64,000 bases of DNA from Perilla frutescens (lineage: Eukaryota > Streptophyta > Magnoliopsida > Lamiales > Lamiaceae). The stretch lies in NCBI GenBank assembly GCA_026008535.1, contig BRKX01000004.1, positions 32,740,501 to 32,804,500 on the forward strand, in the 5' to 3' direction. Below the pieces are notes generated by a model, which saw only the letters and a list, made by a program, of their open reading frames with translations, was not told the DNA's origin and made no database searches. A program made the position numbers and the translations under genes. Below, piece by piece: positions 11,835 through 23,057 of the stretch. The stretch's first letter is position 1, and every line of letters starts with the position of its first letter.

Positions 11835-13000
11835 TGGTCCTTGTATGATTTGAAAATATATTTCTGGTAGAATAATATGAAAAGAGAGATAGTAGCGTTT
11901 GTATAGAGATGTGTAGCATGTCATCAAGTGAAAGTTGTACATCAACGACCTTCAGATTTATTGCAGCCGTTGGAAATTCCAGAGTGGTAACGGGAGCATA
12001 TAATAATGGATTTTGTGATAGGCATAACAAGATCAGTGAAAAGAAACTCAATAGTGTGGATAATCGTGGATCGATTAAAGAAAGTAGCGCATTTCGTACC
12101 GATCAAAACAACAACTGAGTTAAGCAAATTAGCACAAATTTATGAAAAAGAAATTGTTCGTTTGCATGGAATTCAAATTTCTATCACATCGGATCGTGAT
12201 ACTCGTTTGATATCAAGGTTATAGAGAAGTTTCCAGAAAGCAAATAGAATGAATCTAAGCTTCAGTACCACTCTCCATTTCCAAATAGATGGCCAGTCAG
12301 AGAGAACGATACAAATTTTAGAAGATATGCTCCGTGAAGTTGTGTTGGACGGAAATACCAGCTGGGAATATATTTTACCCTTGGTGGAGTTTGCTTATAA
12401 CAACTACCAATCAACTATAAAAATGGCACCATATGAAGCCTTATATTGTCGTAAATGCAGATCACCCCTATACTGGGATGAAGTTGGAGAAAGGAAAATT
12501 TTTAGGTCTAGAGTTCGTGCAAACCACTGTCGAGATAATCGATCGAATTCGAGCAAGAATGAAAGAAGTACAAAACATATAGGAAGCTAATATAGATAAG
12601 CATAGAACTGACCTTCAATTCCAAGTTGGTGAAAAAGTCTTCTTAAAAGTATCTCCAACAAGAGGTGTTGTGAGATTTGGAAAACAAGGCAAGTTAAGAC
12701 CAAGATTTATAAGGCCAATTAAGATACTAGAAAGAAATGGTAAGATTACTTGCCAAATAGCTCTACTACCGAACCTATCACAAGTTCATGATTTATATCA
12801 TTTTCAATACTCAGGAAATACGTGTTTGACCCGGAACACATTATCAAAGAAAGTGAGTTAGTTCTACGTTCTGACATAACGTACGAAAAAAAAACCCCAT
12901 GAGATTCTTGATAGAAAAGTTCAAGTCCTAAGAAATAAACAAATTCTATTGGTGTTTGTGCAATTGAAAGCAATATAAGATAGCAATATCCTGAGATATC
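11835..13000 (+). pseudogene. E1 integrase, decayed
   Basis: Beginning with a FW-MKREIVAFV-like zinc-finger tail, the sequence continues with a CVACHQVK zinc half-site, IMDFVIGITRS with the first Asp (near 12006), SITSDRDTR with the second Asp (12185), and DGQSERTIQ with the Glu (12293). FVEFAYNN-type and MAPYEALY blocks follow. A single-base frame change near 12500 leads into a second frame (VRFGKQGKLRPRF). The chromodomain beyond 12900 is largely lost. Stops occur near 11905, 11985, 12222 and 12588. All three catalytic acidic positions are still legible but no protein could be made. Confidence 0.85.
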
Positions 13001-13029
13001 CTTAGGTACTTGAATTTCGGGACGAAATT

Positions 13030-13047
13030 CTTTTAAGGAGGGAGGAG
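13030..13047 (+). other. E1 polypurine tract
   Basis: TTTTAAGGAGGGAGGAG ends directly at the TGTAATACCCC of the 3' LTR. Confidence 0.75.
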
Positions 13048-13388
13048 TGTAATACCCCGGAGTTTTATTATCTAAATTTAATTAGGAATATAAATCTAAT
13101 AGTTAGAATAACTGCAATATCCAAAACTTTTCAGTATTAAAAGAATAGCCTATGTTAACCTTGAGGAAATAAATTGGACCTTTCTAAGTCCCAATTTTTT
13201 TTTATTTAATGAGAAGTATTCCCATTGACTGTGTTAGAAATATCCCGGACTTTATCGTATTTTTAATCAGAATGCTAGATACAAACTTAGTTTAATTAAT
13301 TATAATTTATCGAATACGAATTGATTTAGTATGATTCCAAATACAAATATACATTGTATATATATGCATAATGCTTACTTTATGGAAG

Positions 13389-13428
<40 letters not shown>

Positions 13429-15423
13429 CCTACATAGCAGTTGTCATTAATTATTATTATTTTTATCAACTTGAATGTATGTATCTTGTAGGATTGGATA
13501 TAGTTGATGTCCATTAAATAAAAAAATAGTAATAATAAATTTAAAATAGAGGTGTCTACTATATATATTTTAGTAGATGTTGACTAATCAACAAAAATAT
13601 GATACGTGTTTTATGGAGGAGAATTGTAGATTGATGAGTAATCCAATTGAATTTTTAATTATTAAAACAATATATTAGGGATGTGAATAATTTATTTCTT
13701 CATCACTCTTATAACTAAATCAATAAGTTGACAAAGGTAAAGATAGTAATAATATCTTTTGGTAAGTATTTTTCTTTTGAGGCAAGATTTCTTCTTCCTT
13801 TTCTAATTAATTCCGTTCTCAATTCATTCAATTAATATAAAAGTGTATATCAATTATTATTTTAGGATGAAAGACACATGTAGAAATATTAGGCTTTAGA
13901 ATTTATATTTATATTTTCATAATTAAAATTAGAATGTACTCCTATCGATTAATTAAAAATAATAACAATTTGATTTATGTTCTAAGAAGTTTAATTGTTG
14001 TAAAAATTAGTTATTTACTAAGAAAGCAATTATTGATTCAGAAGCACATTATAAGGTTAAGTTAATTTCAAGAGTTTTTGTTTTGAGAATTGAACACTTC
14101 TCGATAGATGATTAATTATTGGTGCTATTCATTTTATAGATTATAGGGTAATCATGAGTTTGATTTATGATATTTAGGTTGCATAATTTTCTTTAGTAGT
14201 TCTCTGAATAACAGGTAACCAAATAATTAGTTAATAAATGATATATCAAGGGAATTAACTAATTAATGTATCATCTTGAAATAGAATCAATTATCAGCTG
14301 GATGATAGTGTTCCAATTAATTAAGTTACGCTTTTTCTATGATATACTAAAATTGCAAGTATATTTATATTTTTGAAATGAGGTGAAATAAATATGAAAA
14401 TATAGGATTAATTGATAATGAAGTTCAGCAAAAAAATTTAAAAGGGAGCTTAGGGATTGAGTTTTGATAGAGGCCTTCAACTAACTAAGCCAATACTGGT
14501 TGTTATAGGCCTAGAAGAGATAACAAAACCTGAGCAGGACCAACCTCGGGTTTTAAAGCTTATCTATTATCCAGGTGGACTATTATATCTTTGTAAATTG
14601 TATCTTTCGAGTTATTAAGCTCTGCTTTGTTAAAAATTGCATATGTGACTATCTGTGTTAAATATTTACGTGCTACTGTATGTTGTCGGAGTCTCATATA
14701 CCAGCCCTGTGTCAATGTGAGTAGCTACAGTATGCATGCATTATTTTTCATGCCCTACTCCTTGTCGGTGAGACAAAAATGAAACACTTATTGGTTATAC
14801 TGATTGGGTATACTATGGCCATACTCAACTTTATGCGCTGGTGATGTAGTTTGGGTTGCGGGCAGTGACGGATTATACTCTTAAGCGCTTCACGATAAAA
14901 TATTTTGATGAACTTAGGTTGCTTCCAACTTTTAAAACCTCCTAAGCTTCACTACATGCATGAACACAGATAGATTACTTTAACAAAATGATTTGCATAA
15001 CTTGAATTGTGAAAACTTGCCCACTGAGTGCATTAGTACTCAGCCCAAATATTTTCAAACATTTTCAGGTTAGTAGGCTAGCGCGTGGACGTGACGATGC
15101 TGAGACATGGGCTTTTGTTATTTAACTATTTCTCACTGTCTCTTTTTGTTAAGTATCCTGTTAATAATGGAGCTTCCGCACTTGTAATATTCTTTTATTA
15201 AACAATAAGAACTCTAGTCATAGTGTGATGGATAAGTATATGTTATATTATAAAGCATGTTTGGTTGTTATGAATCTGTATATGTTATATTATAGAGCAT
15301 GTTTGGTTGTCCTGAGTCTTCTGTTGAGTTCTCATTGATCAGGTTGCCCCCTCTCTTTCCCGCTTCTTAATTTCAACCCCCGTGGCGTCCATTTCCACGA
15401 TCTTTCGGGATCGGGGCGGTACA
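13048..15423 (+). mobile_element. E1 3' LTR
   Basis: It starts TGTAATACCCCGG and ends GGGATCGGGGCGGTACA. A TA dinucleotide run at about 13391-13423 is nearly twice as long as in the 5' copy. The conserved TGAGTGCATTAGTACTCA ... TTTTCAGGTT block is at 15020-15068. Confidence 0.88.
13391..13423 (+). repeat. TA dinucleotide microsatellite
   Basis: An uninterrupted TA run of about 33 bases in the E1 3' LTR; the allelic position in the 5' LTR is shorter. Confidence 0.9.
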
Positions 15424-15428
15424 ACTTT
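15424..15428 (+). repeat. Target-site duplication of E1 (right)
   Basis: ACTTT, the partner of GCTTT at 5705-5709 with one mismatch. Confidence 0.6.
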
Positions 15429-15911
15429 AGATGAATTATCTTTTTATGTTATAATTGTTTTTGTGTGTTTGTTTTCATATTTGTGCTTTTGTGATTATTT
15501 AGTGTTTGTGTTTTTGTGTTGTTTTGTTGTGTTTTGTTATTTGTCTTTCGGAGTGTTTTGTGTTGTCTTGTTTTTGTTTTGTGCTTTATGTTTATTTTCT
15601 TTTGTTTTTCTTTAAGCCTTAAATTATTCTTCCCCAGTTGCGTGTGATCCTTTTTCTTGTTTAAGTCTGTGTATGCAAGGTAAAAGATGTCTAAATAGGA
15701 AGCTAGCCCTCTGTTCAAAACATCCACAGACCAAGGAAGAGAGAAGCACCCAACTGGGAAGGGGAACGTTCGAGTGAAGCTTACTCCTAGATAATGAAGC
15801 TCGAAATGAAGGCCAACTATGGGAGCACGGCTTTGAGCCGATCGTGCTCAATGATTCTCAACGATAATCTTCTAAGGCTCTGTCCAGCTCAGGACATTAA
15901 AATGAGTGTTG

Positions 15912-15929
15912 CATGGGAGGCAACCTATG
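15912..15929 (+). other. AGGCAA hairpin, element A INT1
   Basis: CATGGG-AGGCAA-CCTATG. The C-to-T change relative to F is absorbed as a G-U pair in RNA, so the 6-bp stem persists. Confidence 0.65.
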
Positions 15930-16353
15930 ATTTTATTACTTTCATGTTTAGTTAATTTTTACCCTTTTTGTGTGTTTAAGTGTGTTTTTGTTATTGTCTC
16001 ATAGGGGACAAAAAGTTGAGAGTGCGCTGCTGTGAAGGAAACTGATGCAAAATTACTAAGTGTAGCTCTCTATGAGCACGGAGCCTCCAATAGCGCGCAC
16101 CCTCCGCCCCACAAATAAAAAGTCCAATTTCAACCCTACTCCTCACAAGTTCCGCGGCCACCTCCACCACATTTTCAGCCACCAAGAGCAGTGAAGTTGT
16201 TTTATTTATTATTTTCCAATTTTCGTATTATTTTCCTTGTCGTCGTTTGTTGTTCATGTTGTTTTGTAGGAATCTGCGCTTGTTGCCGGTCTTCTACATT
16301 CTGTAATGTTTTCTCTTTCCTTTATTTCTTGCATTGAGGACAATGCATGATTT

Positions 16354-16364
16354 AAGTGTGGGGG
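16354..16364 (+). other. Second polypurine-like tract, A INT1
   Basis: AAGTGTGGGGG is directly followed by TGAACTTG and preceded by TTGAGGACAATGCATG. It copies the core of the true tract (AAGTGTGGGGGAGT) about 1 kb further on. Confidence 0.6.
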
Positions 16365-17381
16365 TGAACTTGTGTTTTTATGTCTTTATGATGTTTTTAT
16401 GTCTTTATGATTATATTTTTTATTTTATGTTGAATTTTAAAATTTTATTTTAAAATTGTTGTGTGTCGTTTTTGTTTTGCTTTGATTATGTTTTATTGGT
16501 GGATACCCGCACTTAACATGATTTATCTTGTCTAATTGTCAAACTTGATTATTTGGAATATGAATCTTCAAGGGATTATTGTTAAGATGTTCATGGTGCA
16601 TGAAATCATTCTCATTATTTCATTTTAGAATGAGATTTGTCTTGAGAATGATTATATTTACATGATTTGTGTTGTGGGGTCTCGTCCTCTAAGAATTTGA
16701 AGGCTTGATTCATTCTCTTGTCAAATGTGTTAATTATGCTTGAAAAAAAAAATCATTCTCTTCTCTAACTTCCTATCATGTATTTTAAAAAAAAATGAAT
16801 AAAATGTTATGTATGTTTTAATAAAGTGAGGATATTAAGGATTTCTGCTCCTCTAATCGTCTAATTGACTATGAGCATGGGGAACCACACAAGGACACTA
16901 GGGATTTTATCCTTAAGGACTAAACCTTGTGAATTTTGATCCATATCCTCTTGTTTAATTGTTGTATTAAACGGGAATGCACTTTGGATTCTACTCCTAT
17001 CATGTGTGTCATTCCTTTGAATCTATCCATGATGAGTATGGGAAACCACGTTAGGAATCTCGGTTTATCCTGATGATTTCACCTAACGAATTATATACTT
17101 TAGGTGCATTCCTGTATTATTTTTGAATAAAGTGTGGGGGAGTTAGTGAGAAGAATGTTCCATTGGAAAATTGTTGCATTTTTCCTTGAGAACAACTTGC
17201 CTACTTATTCTCATTGGACGAGCCACATGCCTTGTTTAATAAATGTTGTCATTCTCTCGATGATAAGCTTTCTAGTTTGAAATAGTGTGGAATGTCCTAG
17301 TGTGTATGATCTTCTTGGGGACAATTCCTTCTTGCTTTATATCTTGAATGATTTTGTTTACTTGAGGACAAGAAAAGAGTT

Positions 17382-17395
17382 AAGTGTGGGGGAGT
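17382..17395 (+). other. Element A polypurine tract
   Basis: AAGTGTGGGGGAGT lies directly before the TGTTTAGTG start of LTR2. Confidence 0.8.
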
Positions 17396-17649
17396 TGTTT
17401 AGTGTCTAATTGTGTCATTTTAATTTATTTATTTTATTGTGTTTAGTATTGATTTTGTTTAATTTTAGTTTGTTATGGGTTGATTTTATGTGTTTATTTG
17501 TATTTATTGCTCTAATGGTGGATTGTGCCAAGTGTTGCAAAACTTGAGCTTTTAATTATAAAAGCAGGTATTTTTTTGGAAATTGGTGGCAAATGGAAAA
17601 ATGGGTTAAATTGGAGTCTTGAGATTGTGAAGAAAAAAATGAGAAATAG

Positions 17650-17811
17650 CACCCGCGCGGGCGGGCAAGCACCAGGCCGAGACCCACGCAGCCCCGCGGC
17701 GCTCCGTGCCCCCGCGGCGCCCGCCATTGCCCCCGCCGCTCCCCTGCCCCCCGCGGCGCCAGCCCCCACGGCGGCCCCTGCCCCACGGCGCCAGACCCCG
17801 CCGCGTGGGGT
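17650..17811 (+). repeat. GC-rich repeat module, A LTR2
   Basis: Same lead-in (ACCCGCGCGGGCGGGC) and GCCCCCGCGGCG-type units as LTR1, about 70 bases shorter. Confidence 0.8.
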
Positions 17812-17889
17812 GCATTCCAACCAAGTTTTTCACGCAGATTTTGTCCGATCTTTCCCTAAACCACTGGGTATTTTATGGCACAAATGGTG

Positions 17890-18230
17890 AAAAAGCTGGA
17901 AGCCCAGCTGAAGGCGGGGTAAACTGAAGGCCACAACTGAGGACATACCCAAACTAAAGCTCCAAACTGATGGCCAACTGGTGTCGAACTGGTAGCCAAA
18001 ATGCTAAACTGATGGCTAGCTGGTTCCAACTGATGGCCAAGATGTCAAACTGGTGGCCAACTGAAGAAACCAGCTGAAAAGTCCAACTGAAGAGCCAGCT
18101 GAAGAGTCCAGCTTAACTGGAGAGCCAGCTGTAGAGTCTAGAACTGAAGAGCCAGCTGAAGACCCAACTGGAGGGCCAACTGATGGCCAAACTGATGGTC
18201 AAACTGATGGTCAAACTGATGTCAGTTGAA
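17890..18230 (+). repeat. Degenerate AACTGATGGCCA minisatellite, A LTR2
   Basis: Irregular short units as in LTR1. An extra run of AACTGATGGTCA copies lies at about 18190-18220. Confidence 0.75.
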
Positions 18231-18322
18231 CTGATCACAAGCCGAGCTGAACTGAGCAGAAGTTGAAGCATCAAACTGAAGACTTCAAACTGGAGCCAAG
18301 GAACATGGAGCTAAATTGGAGT

Positions 18323-18327
18323 GAATC
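18323..18327 (+). repeat. Target-site duplication of B (left)
   Basis: GAATC, perfectly matched at 25123-25127. Confidence 0.9.
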
Positions 18328-18753
18328 TGTAATACCCCGAAATATTTTAGAGGGTTTTACTCAACTTATGTTACCTGAGGGTAATTTAGGTAAGAAGTTG
18401 GGTCCTTAACGGATTCAAATAAAGGAAAAATCGTAGCCAGAGACATCTATTAAAATTTAATTTGGTCAAAAATTGCTTTAAAAATATGTTCTGATATTTT
18501 TCTCGAGCTGATAGAAAAATTTTCAAGTATCGTGCCAAACATTGAATTTTCCAATTTCGAGTTCAAATGAACACTTGGCACAATTTTAGGGTGAAAGGTA
18601 ATAGATTTGGATAACTAAGGCACATCCGTCATTATCCAATTTCTTTTTCAAAATATTATCCTATTCGTAATTATCCTATTCTTTTTCCATCATTATCCTA
18701 TTCCATCATTATCCTCTTTCTTTTATTTGTTATTATCCTATTTATTTTTCTTC

Positions 18754-18761
18754 TATAAATA
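18754..18761 (+). promoter_or_regulatory. TATA box, B 5' LTR
   Basis: TATAAATA is a full match to the plant TATA consensus, about 430 bases into the LTR, with no ATG directly before it. It is the likely start region of element transcription. Confidence 0.65.
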
Positions 18762-20160
18762 GGAGGTTAAGGTTTCATTTTTCATTCATTTTCAAAATCG
18801 AAACGCCGAGCAGCTTCTAGAGAAGGTACGACTCTAGTTTCTTATTTCATTTCCGAAATAGTCATTTTGAAGGTGTCAACGCGTAGATCACGAATACGTG
18901 ATTGAAATGATGACACGACGGACGATCACGATGGAAAATCATCGTGACCGCCGCCAAAAGTCGCCACCACCTTTCAAATCGGTGACTCTTTCGGGTCATT
19001 GAATCAAAAAGTGTCTTTAGGGTTTTATGTTCTATGTATATTTATATACATTTTCCATGTTGTCACTTTTTAATTTCGGGTATATTTTGGGTATCCGATT
19101 ATTAAATTGTAGTCTTTTTCAGATCTATCCTTCGTGGATAGCCCTAACATATTTTTAAGCTCAAAAGTTGTTCCGTGTCAAAATATAGTATTTTTATTTA
19201 AAGTTTCATATTTTTCCAATGGGCAGATCTTGCGGTATGAATTTATTTGTACCGAGTTAATTTTAGGATACGGGTTTGACCACCCCGTATGCCAAAACTT
19301 CCAAAAGGGTTTTTCTTTATAAAAATGCCCTGAGTAAAGTTCCCTTAAGAGTCAAAATATTTTGATGATCCGGGTGATGTGTATTAAGATAGTAGATTTT
19401 ATTATATTTACTTCATAGCTAAGAAAGGTTAGATTTTGACCTAATGGTAGTCTTTCATCGAAACTAAGTTGCCGGATAATCTTGTAGGCACAGAAGAAGG
19501 AGACTTCTAGTTGAGACCAGAATCAGAATCTAGATCTAGCTATTTCAGATCTGATTGCCAGGTGGGTTTTTATTATATAAAAATGTATTTTCGGGTTATT
19601 AAGCCCTGATATTTATAAAATAAATGTGATTGAATATCCAACTCATGACTGTATTTGATGTGCTCTCCTGACTCATGTAAGTCTTACTACTGTTTTTGGT
19701 GACGAAACTACAATGGTTCACGATATCGAGCCCCAAGCAAACAGGGCAGTGTCCAACCTTAAGCAGCCGGGTTGTGTACACGAACCGACTCACCGTAAGC
19801 GTTCTAGGGGAGAGTGGCGCGCAATGATGGAAATAAAATGGTTTAGTATACATGGAATTCACAAATTTTCTGTTTTAAAAGCTTTCCATGATATGCTTAA
19901 AATATGATTGGATATTCTGTTTTATAAAATGATTGTGAAGGTTTTTCTCAAAGTACCCACTGAGTGCATTAGTACTCACACCCAAAATCTTTTCAAATAT
20001 TTTTCAGGATGAGCTGCGGGATGGTGGACGGCTGTGCTAAGACTGAAGGGCTATCATTTGATGTATATGTTTCCTTTTCCGCTATGGAGCCTAACTGAGA
20101 ACATGCTTCCTTTTGAGTCTGAATAAATACGCTACGTTCTTTCTGCGTACTCTGATTATT

Positions 20161-20365
20161 GTTATGGAGTGTTCGGTTCTCAGAATCCTGTTTTCTTTAC
20201 TGTTATGGAGTGTTCGGTTCTCCGAATCCCATTTTCTTTACTACTACGGAGTGTTCGGTTCTCCGAATCCCGTTTTCTTTACTGCTACGGAGTGTTCGGT
20301 TCTCCGAATCCCGTTTTCTTTACTGTTATGGAGTGTTCGGTTCTCCGAATCCCGTTTACTTTCCG
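20161..20365 (+). repeat. Array of five 41-bp hairpin units, B 5' LTR
   Basis: Five units on an exact 41-base period (core GTTCGG at 20171, 20212, 20253, 20294 and 20335). Each contains TTCGG-TTCT-CCGAA, a 5-bp stem with a 4-base loop; the first has one stem mismatch. Because 41 is not a multiple of three, similar peptides appear in all three frames, so these frames are not genes. Confidence 0.9.
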
Positions 20366-20370
20366 TTCCT

Positions 20371-20540
20371 GACAGGCGAAAGCCTGGCATTTATTTACCT
20401 TCCTTATTCAGACAGGCGCAAGCCTGGCTTTACATTGTTTTCCATGTCAAGGCAAAAGCCTGGCTTTATATTGCTTTCACGACAGGCGGGAGCCTGGCAT
20501 CTCTTTACTTCAAGTATTTGGACAGACATCAGTCTGGCCT
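20371..20540 (+). repeat. Array of five CAGGC hairpins with GNRA-type loops, B 5' LTR
   Basis: The hairpins are CAGGC-GAAA-GCCTG (20373), CAGGC-GCAA-GCCTG (20413), AGGC-AAAA-GCCT (20450), CAGGC-GGGA-GCCTG (20483) and CAGAC-ATCA-GTCTG (20523). The last carries paired changes that keep the stem. Spacing is 35 to 40 bases. They would be part of element RNA. Confidence 0.85.
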
Positions 20541-20829
20541 TTTTCATGCCTAACCTATTAACAGTTAACCTTTGAACTGTTATTATTTACATTGAAGTTT
20601 GCCTTTGTTATTCTTTCTTGGGTTCATCCTAAGAGTCATGGTATCTGGTTTGAGTCATTTCATACGCTTTAAAAGCGTGGATTGATCAATTTTATAGAGG
20701 TTATGTTGCCCAAATTTTTGGGGCACTAACCCTATTTCTTTGATTGCTTCTGTTCAACAACCCCTTCCCCCTTCCCCCAAGTAGCGCACCGGTCCCCTGC
20801 CCTTCTCCCGGGATCGGGGCGTTACAGAG

Positions 20830-20841
20830 TGGTATCAGAGC
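20830..20841 (+). other. Primer binding site, B
   Basis: TGGTATCAGAGC lies three bases after the LTR end and is the exact Met-tRNA primer site. Confidence 0.9.
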
Positions 20842-22237
20842 AGGCTGCAACTCTGCAGGCCTGTCATATTATTGATTGAGTCAAGTTCTCAATGTATTCT
20901 CTTAATTGATTGTCTGATAGCCCTAGCACGTCGCCTGCACCGCACTCATCTGCTTCAAAAAGAAAGGTACGTGAGTTAAAATATTTTTGAGATTCAATGA
21001 TGTTTACTGATTTCAAAAAAAGAAATGTGGATAAGCACCATTCTCCACATTGGTGGTATTTATGAAAAGTCACGCCAATGATGGTTTCAAAAGGATAATG
21101 GTATCATTTTGGGACTATGTGTCTATATGATGATGGTTATGAATGGATCGGACTCTTGTCCATGATGGTAAAATTGTGGGACTTTATGCCTAGATGGTAT
21201 TGAATGATTATTTTGAATGTGACTATATATCCATTATGTTTGAAATGAAAAGTGATGTTTTGAACGGGATTATATGTCCATGATATGTTTTGAAAGAAAG
21301 TTTGATGATAGTAATCAATGCCCTATGATTAGAAATGTTACAATGTGTAAGTGATTGGAATGTGAGAATGTTAAAGTGTTAGGGAACCCAGAATGCTTAT
21401 GCAGTTGGAATGTGAACATAGAATGATTTGATTGAGAATGTAGATGAACATAGCTAGTTGTGATTTATTCACATAGATTGGATTTTAAGTTGATGATTGT
21501 TAAGATTCTTGTGGAACATAGATTGATTAAGGTTTTTTTTTTCCACGTTCAGGATTATGAGCCCACATGGATTGGTTCCACTGAAATGTGCCAATTTGTT
21601 ATGATGTGAAATTTCAAAAGAATGTATTATGTCATGTTTGGATTTAATCCTACATGAAAGAGGGTTCACGGCAAGGCCGTGGTTCGCCTATGGTTTTAAT
21701 GGGATGTCTGGGACATCTGGATTCCGGTTCAACCGAGAATCTAATGAATGATTATAAAGAACAAATTGACTAAAAAGGTGGGAACGATTATGTAGTGTCT
21801 TTTAGTCTTGAACATAGAAAGAACTTAGAATGGATAAGTATATTCTTTTAGATGGCTTGAGTTATATGGATTTCTAGGAAATGTCGTTCGCGTGCATATA
21901 TGCATTTGAGGAGCATGTTGGGAGAATTTTTATGTCGATGAAGAATCGCGATAGATAGATCCGTTCTCGCTGCATCTACTTTTATACGTTTTTGATCAAG
22001 GAGCAAGGACAAGTGCAAGACTAGATGTCTCAAGTTCAGCGTGACGTATACGATGATCGAGCTAGATAATATGTTTTGATTCAGGTAGATCGATATCTAT
22101 TCTCTCTCTTTCCCTCTTTTCTCGACTCAAAGGATGATGCTAAAGAATATTCGAAGAAAAATGCAGAGAAGAACATATGAAGAATTATGCGCATCAAGTT
22201 AAAGTGGACCAAGGCAGAGTATACGTCTTAGTAAGAT
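20842..22237 (+). other. B noncoding leader
   Basis: A GCCCTAGCACGTCGCCTGC block is followed by AAAAGAAAGGTACG, then AT-rich sequence with recurring GATTATATGTCCATGAT-like short phrases (21130-21300). I see no frame that resembles gag or pol. Confidence 0.6.
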
Positions 22238-22612
22238 TTGCGACACGAGATAAATAGTGTTTTGGCTAGGAATGATGAGGTGGTTTATAAACTAGTCATG
22301 TTGCTGATTCTAGCTAAGGTTCATAATGTGATTGATGTCTCAATGTTGAGAAAGTATGTGTTTGATACTAAACACGTTATAAAGAATGAAGAGATAGTCC
22401 TGAATCAGGATTTATCATATGAAGAAAAACCAGAGGCTATTCTTGACCAAAAGGTCCAAAAATTACGGAACAAACAGATATCACTGGTGAAAGTCCTATG
22501 GAATAACCATGGGAGAGAGGAAGCTACCTGGGAGCTTGAAAGCAGAATCAAGGAGTTGTACCCTGATTTACCCTATAGAGGTACGCAAATTTCGGGACGA
22601 AATTTTTATTAA
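22238..22612 (+). pseudogene. B integrase tail and chromodomain fragment
   Basis: An open stretch of about 124 codons without a proper ATG. The first ~40 codons resemble the SH3-like end of a chromovirus integrase (VYKLVMLLILAKVHNV, then VSMLRKYVFD). The rest is a chromodomain: ILDQKVQKLRNKQ, LVKVLWNNHGREEATWE, ELYPDL. It ends just before the polypurine tract, and its terminal TQISGRNFY codons overlap the conserved TTCGGGACGAAATT. It is a leftover of the deletion and is not expected to be translated alone. The chromodomain itself has no stops, in keeping with young age. Confidence 0.85.
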
Positions 22613-22623
22613 GGAGGGTAGAA
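22606..22623 (+). other. B polypurine tract
   Basis: ATTAAGGAGGGTAGAA runs up to the TGTAATACCCC of the 3' LTR. Confidence 0.8.
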
Positions 22624-23049
22624 TGTAATACCCCGAAATATTTTAGAGGGTTTTACTCAACTTATGTTACCTGAGGGTAATTTAGGTAAGAAGTTGGGTC
22701 CTTAACGGATTCAAATAAAGGAAAAATCGTAGCCAGAGACATCTATTAAAATTTAATTTGGTCAAAAATTGCTTTAAAAATATGTTCTGATATTTTTCTC
22801 GAGCTGATAGAAAAATTTTCAAGTATCGTGCCAAACATTGAATTTTCCAATTTCGAGTTCAAATGAACACTTGGCACAATTTTAGGGTGAAAGGTAATAG
22901 ATTTGGATAACTAAGGCACATCCGTCATTATCCAATTTCTTTTTCAAAATATTATCCTATTCGTAATTATCCTATTCTTTTTCCATCATTATCCTATTCC
23001 ATCATTATCCTCTTTCTTTTATTTGTTATTATCCTATTTATTTTTCTTC

Positions 23050-23057
23050 TATAAATA
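23050..23057 (+). promoter_or_regulatory. TATA box, B 3' LTR
   Basis: TATAAATA. In a 3' LTR it could drive outward transcription into the flanking A sequence. Confidence 0.6.

Larger units (their letters stand above)
5710..15423 (+). mobile_element. Element E1: decayed chromovirus nested in A
   Basis: It has two LTRs (5710-8075, 2366 bp; 13048-15423, 2376 bp), a Met-tRNA primer site, and an interior of about 5 kb that keeps only fragments of RT and integrase. Internal frames are broken throughout and one LTR-end fragment from another element lies inside. The TSD is imperfect. It inserted into the interior of A a few bases after the primer site. Confidence 0.88.
15429..17395 (+). mobile_element. 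Element A INT1 (coding-less interior)
   Basis: The T-rich leader (to about 15620) and a short gag-edge remnant (GGAAGCTAGCCC ... CATCCACAGACCAAGGA near 15700) are followed at once by sequence that in element F lies after integrase (GACATTAAAATGAG, then the AGGCAA hairpin). The rest is the 3' untranslated region with a second polypurine-like tract at 16354 and the true tract at 17382. No gag, pol or env-like frame is present, so this interior could only move with proteins from another element. Confidence 0.8.
17396..18327 (+). mobile_element. Element A LTR2, part 1
   Basis: It starts TGTTTAGTGTC. It contains the GC-rich module (17650-17811) and the AACTGATGGCCA minisatellite (about 17890-18230). 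It is interrupted at 18328 by element B. Confidence 0.85.
18328..20826 (+). mobile_element. B 5' LTR
   Basis: It starts TGTAATACCCCG and ends GGGATCGGGGCGTTACA. A TATA box lies at 18754. Microrepeats of ATTATCCTATTC lie at about 18635-18740. The conserved TGAGTGCATTAGTACTCA ... TTTTCAG block is at 19956-20008, and two hairpin arrays lie at 20161-20365 and 20371-20540. Confidence 0.93.

Noticed and set aside
15449..15851. Lys/Asn-rich minus-strand frame (also near 29155-29376)
   Set aside because: Antisense to a T-rich leader of element A; composition artefact.
17512..17927. Ala/Pro/Gly-rich open frames on both strands (also near 3873-4254, 39981-40350, 52819-53120, 49524-49842)
   Set aside because: All coincide with the GC-rich modules; high GC suppresses stops. 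No domain, and frames change with unit number between LTR copies.
20161..20540. CRISPR-like array
   Set aside because: Plant nuclear sequence, no cas genes, and the spacers are part of the repeat.
20113..20575. Overlapping open frames with repeated CSVLRIPFSLLL-like peptides
   Set aside because: They arise in all three frames from a 41-base repeat, which is not a multiple of three, and lie in an LTR with no start context or homologue.
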